From Megachile rotundata (lineage: Eukaryota > Arthropoda > Insecta > Hymenoptera > Megachilidae), in assembly GCF_050947335.1 (NCBI RefSeq), contig NW_027473317.1, positions 4,402,001 through 4,466,000 of the forward strand: 64,000 bases of DNA, given 5' to 3'. The notes beneath the pieces were generated by a model. It made no database searches. It saw only the letters and a list, made by a program, of their open reading frames with translations, and had not been told where the DNA came from. The translations under genes were made by a program, and so were the position numbers. Position 1 is the stretch's first letter. Each line of letters begins with the position of its first letter. Positions 13,833 through 28,190 of this stretch are shown here, in pieces.

Positions 13833-15230
13833 GATAGTAATTGCATGATTGTGATTGTATGATTGTCATTGTATGATTGTGATTGTATGACTGTGATTGT
13901 ATGATTGTGATTGTATGATTGTGATTGTATGATTGTGATTGTATGATTGTGATCGTATGATTGTGATTCTTTGATTGCGATTGTATGATTGTGATTGTAT
14001 GATTGTGATTGTATGATTTTGATTGTGTGATTGTGATTGTATGATTGTGATTGTATGATTGTGATTGTATGATTGTGATTGTATGATTGTGATTGTATGA
14101 TTGTGATTGTATGATTGTGATTGTATGATTGTGATTGTATGATTGTGATTGTATGATAGTAATTGTATGATTGTGATTGTATGATTGTCATTGTATGATT
14201 GTGATTGTATGACTGTGATTGTATGATTGTGATTGTATGATTGTGATTGTATGATTGTGATTGTATGATTGTGATTGTATGATTGTGATCGTATGATTGT
14301 GATTCTTTGATTGCGATTGTATGATTGTGATTGTATGATTGTGATTGTATGATTGTGATTGTATGATTGTGATTGTATGATTGTGATTGTATGATTGTGA
14401 TTGTATGATTGTGATTGTATGATTGTGATTTTATGATTGTGATTCTATGAATGCGATTGTATGATTGTGACTGTATGATTGTGATTGTATGATTGTCATT
14501 GTATGATTGTGATTGTATGATTATGATTGTATGATTGTGATTGTATGATTGTGATTGTGTGATTGTGATTGTATGATTCTGATCGTATGATTGTGATTGT
14601 AAGATTGTGATTGTGTGATTGCGATTGTATGATTGTGACTGTATGATTGTGATTGTATGATTGTCATTGTATGATTGTGATTGTATGATTATGATTGTAT
14701 GATTGTGCTTGTATGATTGTGATTGTGTGATTGTGATTGTATGATTGTGATTGTATGATTGTGATTGTAAGATTGTGATTGTGTGATTGCGATTGTATGA
14801 TTGTGACTGTATGACTGTGACTGTATGATTGTCATTGTATGATTGCGATTGTATGATTGTGATTGTATGGTTGTGATTGCATGATTGTGATTGTATGATT
14901 GCGATTGTATGATTGTGATTGTATGATTGTGATTGTATGATTGTGATCGTATGATTGTGATCGTACGATTGTGATTGTATAATGGTGATTGTATGATTGT
15001 GATTGTATGATTGTGATTGTATGATTGTGATTGTACGATTGTGATTGTATGATTGTTATTGACGGATTGTGACTGTATGATTGTGATTGTATGATTGTGA
15101 TTTATGATTGTGATTGTATGATTCTGATTGTATGATTGTGATTGTATGATAGTGATTGTATGATTGTTTCTGTATGATTGTGATTGTATGATTGCGATTG
15201 TGTGATTATGATTGTATGATTGTGATTGTG
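12867..15230. repeat. Left block homologous to 48.37-50.48 kb
   Basis: Rare marks match the right domain in order. GAGATT after GATT pairs 13655 with 48888, and GATAGTAATTGCATG pairs 13833 with 49066 (both 35,233 apart). TTGACGG pairs 15061 with 50308, and the 13-mer pairs 15100 with 50347 (both 35,247). The match fades at about 15.23 and 50.48 kb. Between the ends the details differ: this copy has two GTAAGATTG clusters (14.60 and 14.77 kb), whereas the right copy has an extra 252-bp duplication at 49.37-49.88 kb. Confidence 0.75.
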
Positions 15231-15962
15231 TGATTGTGATTGTATGATTGTGATTGTAGGATTGTGATTGTATGAATGTGATCGTATGATTGTGGTCGTA
15301 TGATTGTGATTGTATGATGGTGATTGTATGATTGCGATTGTATGATTGTGATTGTATGATTGTGATTTATGATTGTGATTGTATGATTCTGATTGTATGA
15401 TTGTGATTGTATGATAGTGATTGTATGATTGTTTCTGTATGATTGTGATTGTATGATTGTGATAGCGTGTTTGTGATTGTATGATTGTGATTGTATGATT
15501 GTGATTGTATGATTGTGATTGTATGATAGTAATTGTATGATTGTCATTGTATGATTGTGATTGTATGATTCTGATCGTATGATTGTGATTCTTTGATTCC
15601 GATTGTATGATTGTTATTGTATGATTGTGATCGTATGATTGTGATTGTGTGATTGCGATTGTATGATTGTGACTGTATGATTGTGATTGTATGATTGTCA
15701 TTGTATGATTGTGATTGTATGATTATGATTGTATGATTGTCATTGTATGATTGTGATTGTGTGATTGTGATTGTATGATTGTGATTGTATGATTGTGATT
15801 GTATGATTATGATCGTATGATTGTGATTGTATGATTGTGATTGTATGGTTGTGATTGTATGATTGTGATTGCATGATTGGGATTGCATGATTGCGATTGT
15901 ATGATTGTGATTGTATGATTGAGATTGTATGATTGTTTCTGTATGATTGTGATTGTATGATT

Positions 15963-16340
15963 GCGATTGTATGATTCTGATTGTATGATTGTGATTGTAT
16001 GATTGTGATTGTGTGATTGTGATTGTGTGACTGTGATTGTGTGATTGTGATAGTATAATTGTGATTGTATGATTGTGATTGTATGATTGCGATTGTATGA
16101 TTCTGATTGTATGATTGTGATTGTATGATTGTGATTGTGTGATTGTGATTGTGTGACTGTGATTGTGTGATTGTGATAGTATAATTGTGATTGTATGATT
16201 GTGATTGTATGATTGCGATTGTATGATTCTGATTGTATGATTGTGATTGTATGGTCGTGATTGTATGATCGTGATTGTATGATCGTGATTGTGAGATAGT
16301 GATTGTATGATTGTGGTTGTATGATTGTGATTGTATGATT
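15963..16340. repeat. 126-bp sub-repeat, three copies
   Basis: GCGATTG marks at 15963, 16089 and 16215 are spaced 126 bp apart. The first two copies carry a GTGTGACTG unit not seen in the triple repeat at 5.4-5.8 kb, so the two triplications may have arisen separately. Confidence 0.75.
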
Positions 16341-19300
16341 GTGATTGTATGATTGTGATTGTATGATTGTGTTTGCATGATTGTGATTGTATGATCGTGA
16401 TTGTGAGATTGTGATTGTATGATTGTCATTGTATGATTGTGATTGTGTGATTGTGATTGTATGATTGTGATTGTATGATTGTGATTTTATGATTATGATC
16501 GTATGATTGTGATTGTATGATTGTGATTGTATGATTGTGATTGTATGATTGTGATTGCATGATTGTGATTGCATGATTGTGATTGTATGATTGTGATTGT
16601 ATGATTGTGATTGTATGATTGTTTCTGTATGATTGTGATTGTATGATTGCGATTGTATGATTCTGATTGTATGATTGTGATTGTGTGATTGTGATTGTGT
16701 GATTGTGATAGTATAATTGTGATTGTATGATTGTGATTGTATGATTGTGATTGTATGATTGCGATTGTATGATTCTGATTGTATGATTGTGATTGTATGA
16801 TCGTGATTGTATAATCGTGATTGTATGATCGTGATTGTGAGATAGTGATTGTATGATTGTGGTTGTATGATTGTGATTGTATGATTGGGATTGTATGATT
16901 GTGATTGTATGATTGTGTTTGCATGATTGTGATTGTATGATCGTGATTGTGAGATTGTGATTGTATGATTGTGATTGTATGATTGTGATTGTATGATTGT
17001 GATTGTATGATTATGATTGTATGATTGTCATTGTATGATAGTAATTGTATGATTGTGATTGTATGATTGTCATTGTATGATTGCGATTGTATGTTTGTGA
17101 TTGTATGATTGTGATTGTATGATTGTGATCGTATGATTGTGATCGTATGATTGTGATTGTATAATTGTGATTGTATGATTGTGATTGTATGATTGTGATT
17201 GTATGATTGCGATTGTATGATTCTGATTGTATGATTGTGATTGTATGATTGTGATTGTATGATCGTGATTGTATGATCGTGATTGTATGATCGTGATTGT
17301 GAGATTGTGATTGTATGATTGTGGTTGTATGATTGTGATTGTATGATTGTGATTGTATGATTGTGATCGTATGATTGCGATTCTTTGATTGCGATTGTAT
17401 GATTGTGATTGTATGATTGTGATTGTATGATTGTGATTGTATGATTGTGATTGTATGATTGTGATTGTATGATTGTGATTGTATGATTGTGATTGTATGA
17501 TTTTGATTGTATGATCGTGATTGTATGATCGTGATTGTGAGATCGTGATTGTATGATTGTGATTGTATGATTGTCATTGTATGATTGTGATTGTATGATT
17601 GTGATTGTATGATTGTGATTGTATGATTGTGATTGTACGATTGTGATTGTATGATTGTTATTGCATGATTGTGACTGTATGATTGTGATCGTATGATTGT
17701 GATCGTATGATTGTGATCGTATGATTGTGATCGTATAATTGCGATTGTATGATTGTGACTGTATGATTGTGATTGTATGATTGTCATTGTATGATTGTGA
17801 TTGTATGATTGTGATTGTATGATTGTGACTGTATTATTGTGATTGTTTGATTGTGATTGTATGATTGTGATTGTGTGATTGTGATTGTATGATTCTGATC
17901 GTATGATTGTGATTGTAAGATTGTGATTGTGTGATTGCGATTGTATGATTGTGACTGTATGATTGTGATTGTATGATTGTCATTGTATGATTGTGATTGT
18001 ATGATTATGATTGTATGATTGTGATTCTTTGATTGTGATTGTATGATTATGATTGTATGATTGTGATTGTATGATTGTGATTGTGTGATTGTGATTGTAT
18101 GATTCTGATCGTATGATTGTGATTCTTTGATTGCGATTGTATGATTGCGATTGTATGATTCTGATTGTGTGATTGTGATTGTATGATTGTGATTGTATGA
18201 TTGTGATTGTATGATTGTGATTGTATGATTGTGATTGTATGATTGTGATTGTATGATTGCGATTGTATGATTGTGATTGTATGATTGTGATCGTATGATT
18301 GTGATCGTATGATTGTGATTGTATAATTGTGATTGTATGATTGTGATTGTATGATTGTGATTGTATGATTGCGATTGTATGATTCTGATTGTATGATTGT
18401 GATTGTATGATCGTGATTGTATGATCGTGATTGTATGATCGTGATTATATGATCGTGATTGTATGATCGTGATTGTGAGATTGTGATTGTATGATTGTGG
18501 TTGTATGATTGTGATTGTATGATTGTGATTGTATGATTGTGATTGTATGATTGTGTTTGCATGATTGTGATTGTATGATTGTGATTGCGTGATTGTGATT
18601 GTATGATTGTGATTGTATGATTGTGATTGTATGATTGTGATTGTATGATTGCGATTGTATGATTGTGATTGTATGATTGTGATTGTATGATTGTGATCGT
18701 ACGATTGCGATTCTTTGATTGTTTCTGTATGATTGTGATTGTATGATTGTGATTGTATGATTTTGATTGTATGATCGCGATTGTATGATTGTGATTGTGT
18801 GATTGTGATTGTGAGATTGTGATTGTATGATTTTGATTGTATGATCGTGATTCTATGATCGTAATTGTGAGATTTTGATTGTATGATTGTGATCGTATGA
18901 TTGTGATTGTATGATTGTGATTGTATGATTGTGATTGTATGATTGTGATTGTATGATAGTGATTGTATGATTGTGATTGTATGATAGTAATTGTATGATT
19001 GTGATTGTATGATTGTCATTGTATGATTGTGATTGTATGACTGTGATTGTATGATTGTGATTGTATGATTGTGATTGTATGATTGTGATTGTATGATTGT
19101 GATTGTATGATAGTGATCGTATGATTGTGATTCTTTGATTGCGATTGTATGATTGTGATTGTATGATTGTGATTGTATGTTTGTGATTATATGATTGTGA
19201 TTGTATGAATGCGATTGTATGATTGTGACTGTATGATTGTGATTGTATGATTGTCATTGTATGATTGTGATTGTATGATTATGATTGTATGATTGTGATT

Positions 19301-20592
19301 GTATGATTGTGATTGTGTGATTGTGATTGTATGATTCTGATCGTATGATTGTGATTGTAAGATTGTGATTGTATGATTGTGACTGTATGACTGTGACTGT
19401 ATGATTGTCATTGTATGATTGTGATTGTATGATTGTGATTGTATGGTTGTGATTGTATGATTGTGATTGTATGGTTGCGATTGTATGATTGCGATTGTAT
19501 GATTGTGATTGTATGATTGTGATCGTATGATTGTGATCGTACGATTGTGATTGTATAATGGTGATTGTATGATTGTGATTGTATGATTGTGATTGTATGA
19601 TTGCGATTGTATGATTCTGATTGTATGATTGTGATTGTATGATTGTGATTGTATGATCGTGATTGTATGATCGTGATTGTATGATCGTGATTGTATGATC
19701 GTGATTGTATGATTGTGATTGTATGATTGTGACTGTATGATTGTGATTGTTTGATTGTGATTGTATGATTGTGATTGTGTGATTGTGATTGTATGATTCT
19801 GATAGTATGATTGTGATTGTAAGATTGTGATTGTGTGATTGCGATTGTATGATTGTGACTGTATGATTGTGATTGTATGATTGTCATTGTATGATTGTGA
19901 TTGTATGATTATGATTGTATGATTGTGATTCTTTGATTGTGATTGTATGATTATGATTGTATGATTGTGATTGTATGATTGTGATTGTGTGATTGTGATT
20001 GTATGATTCTGATCGTATGATTGTGATTCTTTGATTGCGATTGTATGATAGTGATTGTGTGATTGTTATTGTATGATTGTGATTGTATGATTGTGATTGT
20101 ATGATTGGCATCGTATGATTGTGATTGTGTGATTGCGATTGTATGATTGTGACTGTATGATTGTCATAGTATGATTGTCATTGTATGATTGTGATTGTAT
20201 GATTATGATTGTATGATTGTCATTGTATGATTGTGATTGTGTGATTGTGATTGTATGATTGTGATTGTATGATTGTGATTGTATGATTATGATCGTATGA
20301 TTGTGATTGTATGATTGTGATTGTATGATTGTGATTGTATGATTGTGATTGCATGATTGTGATTGCATGATTGTGATTGTATGATTGTGATTGTATGATT
20401 GTGATTGTATGATTGTTTCTGTATGATTGTGATTGTATGATTGCGATTGTATGATTCTGATTGTATGATTGTGATTGTGTGATTGTGATTGTGTGATTGT
20501 GATTGTATGATCGTGATTGTGAGATTGTGATTGTATGATTGTGATTGTATGATTGTGATTGTGTGATTGTGATTGTATGATTGTCATGGTAT

Positions 20593-21516
20593 GATAGTAA
20601 TTGTATGATTGTGATTGTATGATTGTCATTGTATGATTGCGATTGTATGATTGTGATTGTATGATTGTGATTGTATGATTGTGATCGTATGATTGTGATC
20701 GTATGATTGTGATTGTATAATTGTGATTGTATGATTGTGATTGTATGATTGTGATTGTATGATTGCGATTGTATGATTCTGATTGTATGATTGTGATTGT
20801 ATGATTGTGATTGTATGATCGTGATTGTATGATCGTGATTGTATGATCGTGATTGTGAGATTGTGATTGTATGATTGTGGTTGTATGATTGTGATTGTAT
20901 GATTGTGATTGTATGATTGTGATCGTATGATTGCGATTCTTTGATTGCGATTGTATGATTGTGATTGTGTGATTGTGATTGTATGATTGTGATTGTATGA
21001 TTGTGATTGCATGATTTTGATTGTATGATCGTGATTGTATGATCGTGATTGTGAGATCGTGATTGTATGATTGTGATTGTATGATTGTGATTGTATGATT
21101 GTGATTGTATGATTGTGATTGTATGATCGTGATTGTATGATAGTGATTGTATGATTGTGATTGTATGATTGTCATTGTATGATTGTGATTGTATGATTGT
21201 GATTGTATGATTGTGATCGTATGATTGTGATCGTATGATTGTGATCGTATGATTGTGATCGTATGATTGTGATCGTATGATTGTGATTGTATGATTGTGA
21301 TTGTATGATTGTGATTGTGTGATTGTGATTGTGAGATTGTGATTGTATGATTTTGATTGTATGATCGTGATTCTATGATCGTGATTGTGAGATTTTGATT
21401 GTGTGATTGTGATTGTATGATTGTGATTGTATGATTGTGATTGTATGATTGTGATTGTATGATTGTGATTGTATGATTGTGATTGTATGATTGTGATTGT
21501 ATGATTGTGATTGTAT
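20593..21516. repeat. 0.92-kb T-module, 66 monomers
   Basis: It runs from GATAGTAATTG at 20593 to the next at 21517 with the same ordered series. The run before GATTTTG is shorter and includes a GTGTG and a TGCATG unit. The GATAGT unit is preceded by a private GTCATGG change. Confidence 0.7.
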
Positions 21517-22426
21517 GATAGTAATTGTATGATTGTGATTGTATGATTGTCATTGTATGATTGTGATTGTATGACTGTGATTGTATGATTGTGATTGTAT
21601 GATTGTGATTGTGTGATTGCGATTGTATGATTGTGACTGTATGATTGTGATTGTATGATTGTCATTGTATGATTGTGATTGTATGATTATGATTGTATGA
21701 TTGTCATTGTATGATTGTGATTGTGTGATTGTGATTGTATGATTGTGATTGTATGATTGTGATTGTATGATTGTGATTGTATGATTATGATCGTATGATT
21801 GTGATTGTATGATTGTGATTGTATGGTTGTGATTGTATGATTGTGATTGCATGATTGTGATTGCATGATTGCGATTGTATGATTGTGATTGTATGATTGT
21901 GATTGTATGATTGTTTCTGTATGATTGTGATTGTATGATTGCGATTGTATGATTCTGATTGTATGATTGTGATTGTATGATTGTGATTGTGTGATTGTGA
22001 TTGTGTGATTGTGATAGTATAATTGTGATTGTATGATTGTGATTGTATGATTGTGATTGTATGATTGCGATTGTATGATTGTGATTGTATGATTGCGATT
22101 GTATGATTCTGATTGTATGATTGTGATTGTATGATCGTGATTGTATGATCGTGATTGTATGATCGTGATTGTGAGATAGTGATTGTATGATTGTGGTTGT
22201 ATGATTGTGATTGTATGATTGTGATTGTATGATTGTGATTGTATGATTGTGTTTGCATGATTGTGATTGTATGATCGTGATTGTGAGATTGTGATTGTAT
22301 GATTGTGATTGTATGATTGTGATTGTATGATTGTGATTGTATGATTGTGATTGTATGATTGTGATTGTATGATTGTGATTGTATGATTGTGATTGTATGA
22401 TTGTGATTGTATGATTGTGATTGTAT

Positions 22427-23322
22427 GATAGTAATTGTATGATTGTGATTGTATGATTGTCATTGTATGATTGCGATTGTATGATTGTGATTGTATGATT
22501 GTGATTGTATGATTGTGATCGTATGATTGTGATCGTATGATTGTGATTGTATAATTGTGATTGTATGATTGTGATTGTATGATTGTGATTGTATGATTGC
22601 GATTGTATGATTCTGATTGTATGATTGTGATTGTATGATTGTGATTGTATGATCGTGATTGTATGATCGTGGTTGTATGATCGTGATTGTGAGATTGTGA
22701 TTGTATGATTGTGGTTGTATGATTGTGATTGTATGATTGTGATTGTATGATTGTGATCGTATGATTGCGATTCTTTGATTGCGATTGTATGATTGTGATT
22801 GTATGATTGTGATTGTATGATTGTGATTGTATGATTGTGATTGTATGATTGTGATTGTATGATTGTGATTGTATGATTTTGATTGTATGATCGTGATTGT
22901 ATGATCGTGATTGTGAGATCGTGATTGTATGATTGTGATTGTATGATTGTGATTGTATGATTGTGATTGTATGATTGTGATTGTATGATAGTGATTGTAT
23001 GATTGTGATTGTATGATTGTCATTGTATGATTGTGATTGTATGATTGTGATTGTATGATTGTGATCGTATGATTGTGATCGTATGATTGTGATCGTATGA
23101 TTGTGATCGTATGATTGTGATCGTATGATTGTGATTGTATGATTGTGATTGTGTGATTGTGATTGTGAGATTGCGATTGTATGATCGTGATTCTATGATC
23201 GTGATTGTGAGATTTTGATTGTGTGATTGTGATTGTATGATTGTGATTGTATGATTGTGATTGTATGATTGTGATTGTATGATTGTGATTGTATGATTGC
23301 GATTGTATGATTGTGATTGTAT
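22427..23322. repeat. 0.90-kb T-module, 64 monomers
   Basis: It runs from GATAGTAATTG at 22427 to 23323. It lacks the GATTTTG unit before the ATTCTATG group and instead has GAGATTGCGATTG, a form shared with 24930. It overlaps the left edge of the 1.76-kb tandem duplication that follows. Confidence 0.7.
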
Positions 23323-24648
23323 GATAGTAATTGTATGATTGTGATTGTATGATTGTCATTGTATGATTGTGATTGTATGACTGTGATTGTATGATTGTGA
23401 TTGTATGATTGTGATTGTATGATTGTGATTGTATGATTGTGATTGTATGATTGTGATCGTATGATTGTGATTCTTTGATTGCGATTGTATGATTGTGATT
23501 GTATGATTGTGATTGTATGATTGTGATTGTATGATTTTGATTGTGTGATTGTGATTGTATGATTGTGATTGTATGATTGTGATTGTATGATTGTGATTGT
23601 ATGATTGTGATTGTATGACTGTGATTGTATGATTGTGATTGTATGATTGTGATTGTATGATTGTGATTGTATGATAGTAATTGTATGATTGTGATTGTAT
23701 GATTGTCAATGTATGATTGTGATTGTATGACTGTGATTGTATGATTGTGATTGTATGATTGTGATTGTATGATTGCGATTGTATGATTGTGATTGTATGA
23801 TTGTGATCGTATGATTGTGATTCTTTGATTGCGATTGTATGATTGTGATTGTATGATTGTGATTGTATGATTGTGATTGTATGATTGTGATTGTATGATT
23901 GTGATTGTATGAATGCGATTGTATGATTGTGACTGTATGATTGTGATTGTATGATTGTCATTGTATGATTGTGATTGTATGATTTTGATTGTATGATTGT
24001 GATTGTATGATTGTGATTGTGTGATTGTGATTGTATGATACTGATCGTATGATTGTGATTGTAAGATTGTGATTGTGTGATTGCGATTGTATGATTGTGA
24101 CTGTATGATTGTGATTGTATGATTGTCATTGTATGATTGTGATTGTATGATTATGATTGTATGATTGTGCTTGTATGATTGTGATTGTGTGATTGTGATT
24201 GTATGATTGTGATTGTATGATTGTGATTGTAAGATTGTGATTGTGTGATTGCGATTGTATGATTGTGACTGTATGACTGTGACTGCATGATTGTCATTGT
24301 ATGATTGCGATTGTATGATTGTGATTGTATGGTTGTGATTGCATGATTGTGATTGTATGATTGTGATTGTATGATTGTGATTGTATGATTGTGATTGTAT
24401 GATTGTGATCGTATGATTGTGATCGTACGATTGTGATTGTATAATGGTGATTGTATGATTGTGATTGTATGATTGTGATTGTATGATTGTGATTGTACGA
24501 TTGTGATTGTATGATTGTTATTGCATGATTGTGACTGTATGATTGTGATTGTATGATTGTGATTTATGATTGTGATTGTATGATTCTGATTGTATGATTG
24601 TGATTGTATGATAGTGATTGTATGATTGTTTCTGTATGAATGTGATTG
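22890..24648. repeat. 1.76-kb tandem block, copy A
   Basis: Marks pair with copy B at offsets of 1,749-1,833. GAGATC pairs 22915 with 24664, the first of five GTGATCG units pairs 23063 with 24826, and GAGATTGCG pairs 23167 with 24930. The rare GATACTGATCG near 24040 recurs near 25830, GTAAGATTG pairs 24062 with 25853, and the 13-mer pairs 24562 with 26395. Both copies end with GTTTCT followed by TATGAATG. The steps in offset are whole monomers. Confidence 0.8.
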
Positions 24649-26480
24649 TATGATCGTGATTGTGAGATCGTGATTGTATGATTGTGATTGTATGATTGTG
24701 ATTGTATGATTGTGATTGTATGATTGTGATTGTATGATTGTGATTGTATGATAGTGATTGTATGATTGTGATTGTATGATTGTCATTGTATGATTGTGAT
24801 TGTATGATTGTGATTGTATGATTGTGATCGTATGATTGTGATCGTATGATTGTGATCGTATGATTGTGATCGTATGATTGTGATCGTATGATTGTGATTG
24901 TATGATTGGGATTGTGTGATTGTGATTGTGAGATTGCGATTGTATGATCGTGATTCTATGATCGTGATTGTGAGATTTTGATTGTGTGATTGTGATTGTA
25001 TGATTGTGATTGTATGATTGTGATTGTATGATTGTGATTGTATGATTGTGATTGTATGATTGCGATTGTATGATTGTGATTGTATGATAGTAATTGTATG
25101 ATTGTGATTGTATGATTGTCATTGTATGATTGTGATTGTATGACTGTGATTGTATGATTGTGATTGTATGATTGTGATTGTATGATTTTGATTGTATGAT
25201 TGTGATTGTATGATTGTGATCGTATGATTGTGATTCTTTGATTGCGATTGTATGATTGTGATTGTATGATTGTGATTGTATGATTGTGATTGTATGATTG
25301 TGATTGTATGATTTTGATTGTGTGATTGTGATTGTATGATTGTGATTGTATGATTGTGATTGTATGATTGTGATTGTATGATTGTGATTGTATGACTGTG
25401 ATTGTATGATTGTGATTGTATGATTGTGATTGTATGATTGTGATTGTATGATAGTAATTGTATGATTGTGATTGTATGATTGTCATTGTATGATTGTGAT
25501 TGTATGACTGTGATTGTATGATTGTGATTGTATGATTGTGATTGTATGATTGCGATTGTATGATTGTGATTGTATGATTGTGATCGTATGATTGTGATTC
25601 TTTGATTGCGATTGTATGATTGTGATTGTATGATTGTGATTGTATGATTGTGATTGTATGATTGTGATTGTATGATTGTGATTGTATGATTGTGATTGTA
25701 TGAATGCGATTGTATGATTGTGACTGTATGATTGTGATTGTATGATTGTCATTGTATGATTGTGATTGTATGATTATGATTGTATGATTGTGATTGTATG
25801 ATTGTGATTGTGTGATTGTGATTGTATGATACTGATCGTATGATTGTGATTGTAAGATTGTGATTGTGTGATTGCGATTGTATGATTGTGACTGTATGAT
25901 TGTGATTGTATGATTGTCATTGTATGATTGTGATTGTATGATTATGATTGTATGATTGTGCTTGTATGATTGTGATTGTGTGATTGTGATTGTATGATTG
26001 TGATTGTATGATTGTGATTGTAAGATTGTGATTGTATGGTTGTGATTGCATGATTGTGATTGTATGATTGTGATTGTATGATTGTGATTGTATGATTGTG
26101 ATTGTATGATCGTGATTGTATGATCGTGATTGTGAGATTGTGATTGTATGATTGTGATTGTATGATAGTGATTGTACGATTGTGATTGTATGATTGTTAT
26201 TGCATGATTGTGATTGTATGATTGTGATCGTATGATTGTGATCGTACGATTGTGATTGTATAATGGTGATTGTATGATTGTGATTGTATGATTGTGATTG
26301 TATGATTGTGATTGTATGATTGTGATTGTACGATTGTGATTGTATGATTGTTATTGCATGATTGTGACTGTATGATTGTGATTGTATGATTGTGATTTAT
26401 GATTGTGATTGTATGATTCTGATTGTATGATTGTGATTGTATGATAGTGATTGTATGATTGTTTCTGTATGAATGTGATT
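24649..26480. repeat. 1.8-kb tandem block, copy B
   Basis: This is the partner of copy A. The junction near 24.65 kb is visible: after GTTTCT and TATGAATGTGATTG the sequence jumps directly into TATGATCG and GAGATCG, whereas at the end of copy B it continues into GCGATTGTGTG. Copy B has extra units near 26.03-26.2 kb (TATGATCG, GAGATTG and a GATAGTGATTGTACG unit) absent from the same place in copy A. Confidence 0.75.
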
Positions 26481-26780
26481 GTATGATTGCGATTGTGTGA
26501 TTATGATTGTATGATTGTGATTGTGTGATTGTGATTGTGTGATTGTGATTGTGAGATTGTGATTGTATGATTTTGATTGTATGACCGTGATTGTATGATC
26601 GTGATTGTGAGATCGTGATTGTATGATTGTGATTGTATGATTGTGATTGTATGATTGTGATTGTATGATTGTGATTGTATGATTGTGATTGTATGATTGT
26701 GATTGTATGATTGTGATTGTATGATTGTGATTGTATGATAGTGATTGTATGATTGTGATTGTATGATTGTCATTGTATGA

Positions 26781-26920
26781 TTGTGATCGTATGATTGTGA
26801 TCGTATGATTGTGATCGTATGATTGTGATCGTATGATTGTGATCGTATGATTGTGATCGTATGATTGTGATCGTATGATTGTGATCGTATGATTGTGATC
26901 GTATGATTGTGATCGTATGA
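26781..26920. repeat. Run of ten GTGATCG monomers
   Basis: Ten consecutive monomers carry T-to-C, giving GTGATCG. This is the longest such run I counted. Each unit contains a GATC tetramer and a CpG, both absent from the consensus monomer. Comparable runs elsewhere have 5-9 units. Confidence 0.9.
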
Positions 26921-27190
26921 TTGTGATTGTATGATTGTGATCGTATGATTGTGATTCTTTGATTGCGATTGTATGATTGTGATTGTATGATTCTGATTGT
27001 ATGATTGTGATTGTATGATTGTGATTGTATGATTGTGATTGTATGATTGTGATTGTATGATTGTGATTGTATGATTGCGATTGTATGATTGTGATTGTAT
27101 GATTGTGATTGTATGATTGTGATTGTATGATTGTGATTGTATGATTGCGATTGTATGATTGCGATTGTATGATTGTGATTGTATGATTGT

Positions 27191-28190
27191 GATCGTATGA
27201 TTGTGACCGTATGATTGTGATCGTATGATTGTGATTGTATGATTGTGATTGTAATATTGTGATTGTGTGATTGCGATTGTATGATTGTGACTGTATGACT
27301 GTGACTGTATGATTGTCATTGTATGATTGCGATTGTATGATTGTGATTGTATGGTTGTGATTGTATGATTGTGATTGTATGATTGCGATTGTATGATTGC
27401 GATTGTATGATTGTGATTGTATGATTGTGATCGTATGGTTGTGATCGTATGATTGTGATCGTACGATTGTGATTGTATAATGGTGATTGTATGATTGTGA
27501 TTGTATGATTGTGATTGTATGATTGCGATTGTATGATTCTGATTGTATGATTGTGACTGTATGATTGTGATTGTATGATCGTGATTGTATGATCGTGATT
27601 GTATGATCGTGATTGTGAGATTGTGATTGTATGATTGTGGTTGTATGATTGTGATCGTATGATTGTGATCGTATGATTGTGATCGTATGATTGTGATTGT
27701 ATGATTGTGATTGTATGATTGTGATTGTAATATTGTGATTGTGTGATTGCGATTGTATGATTGTGACTGTATGACTGTGACTGTATGATTGTCATTGTAT
27801 GATTGCGATTGTATGATTGTGATTGTATGGTTGTGATTGTATGATTGTGATTGTATGATTGCGATTGTATGATTGCGATTGTATGATTGTGATTGTATGA
27901 TTGTGATCGTATGATTGTGATCGTATGATTGTGATCGTACGATTGTGATTGTATAATGGTGATTGTATGATTGTGATTGTATGATTGTGATTGTATGATT
28001 GCGATTGTATGATTCTGATTGTATGATTGTGACTGTATGATTGTGATTGTATGATCGTGATTGTATGATCGTGATTGTATGATCGTGATTGTGAGATTGT
28101 GATTGTATGATTGTGGTTGTATGATTGTGATCGTATGATTGTGATCGTATGATTGTGATCGTATGATTGTGATTGTATGATTGTGACTGT
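27191..28190. repeat. 476-bp tandem duplication
   Basis: GTAATATTG pairs 27252 with 27728, GTCATTG pairs 27315 with 27791, and TATAATGG pairs 27476 with 27952. All are 476 bp apart (34 monomers). GTAATATTG was found nowhere else in the window. The first copy differs by GTGACCG at 27205, by TATGGTTGTGATCG near 27436, and by one fewer canonical monomer before GTAATATTG. Confidence 0.8.

Larger units (their letters stand above)
15231..22889. repeat. Mosaic region of mixed satellite modules
   Basis: I see no long tandem duplication by eye here. Recognisable pieces include a 13-mer at 15365, a triple 126-bp repeat at 15.96-16.34 kb and a truncated T-module from about 17037. T-modules also start at 20593 and 22427, and a GGCA-marked unit lies at 20107. 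GTAAGATTG clusters occur near 17.91, 19.35 and 19.83 kb. Register is kept: the 13-mers at 15365 and 24562 are 9,197 bp apart, which is 657 monomers minus one base. There is no unique sequence. Confidence 0.75.
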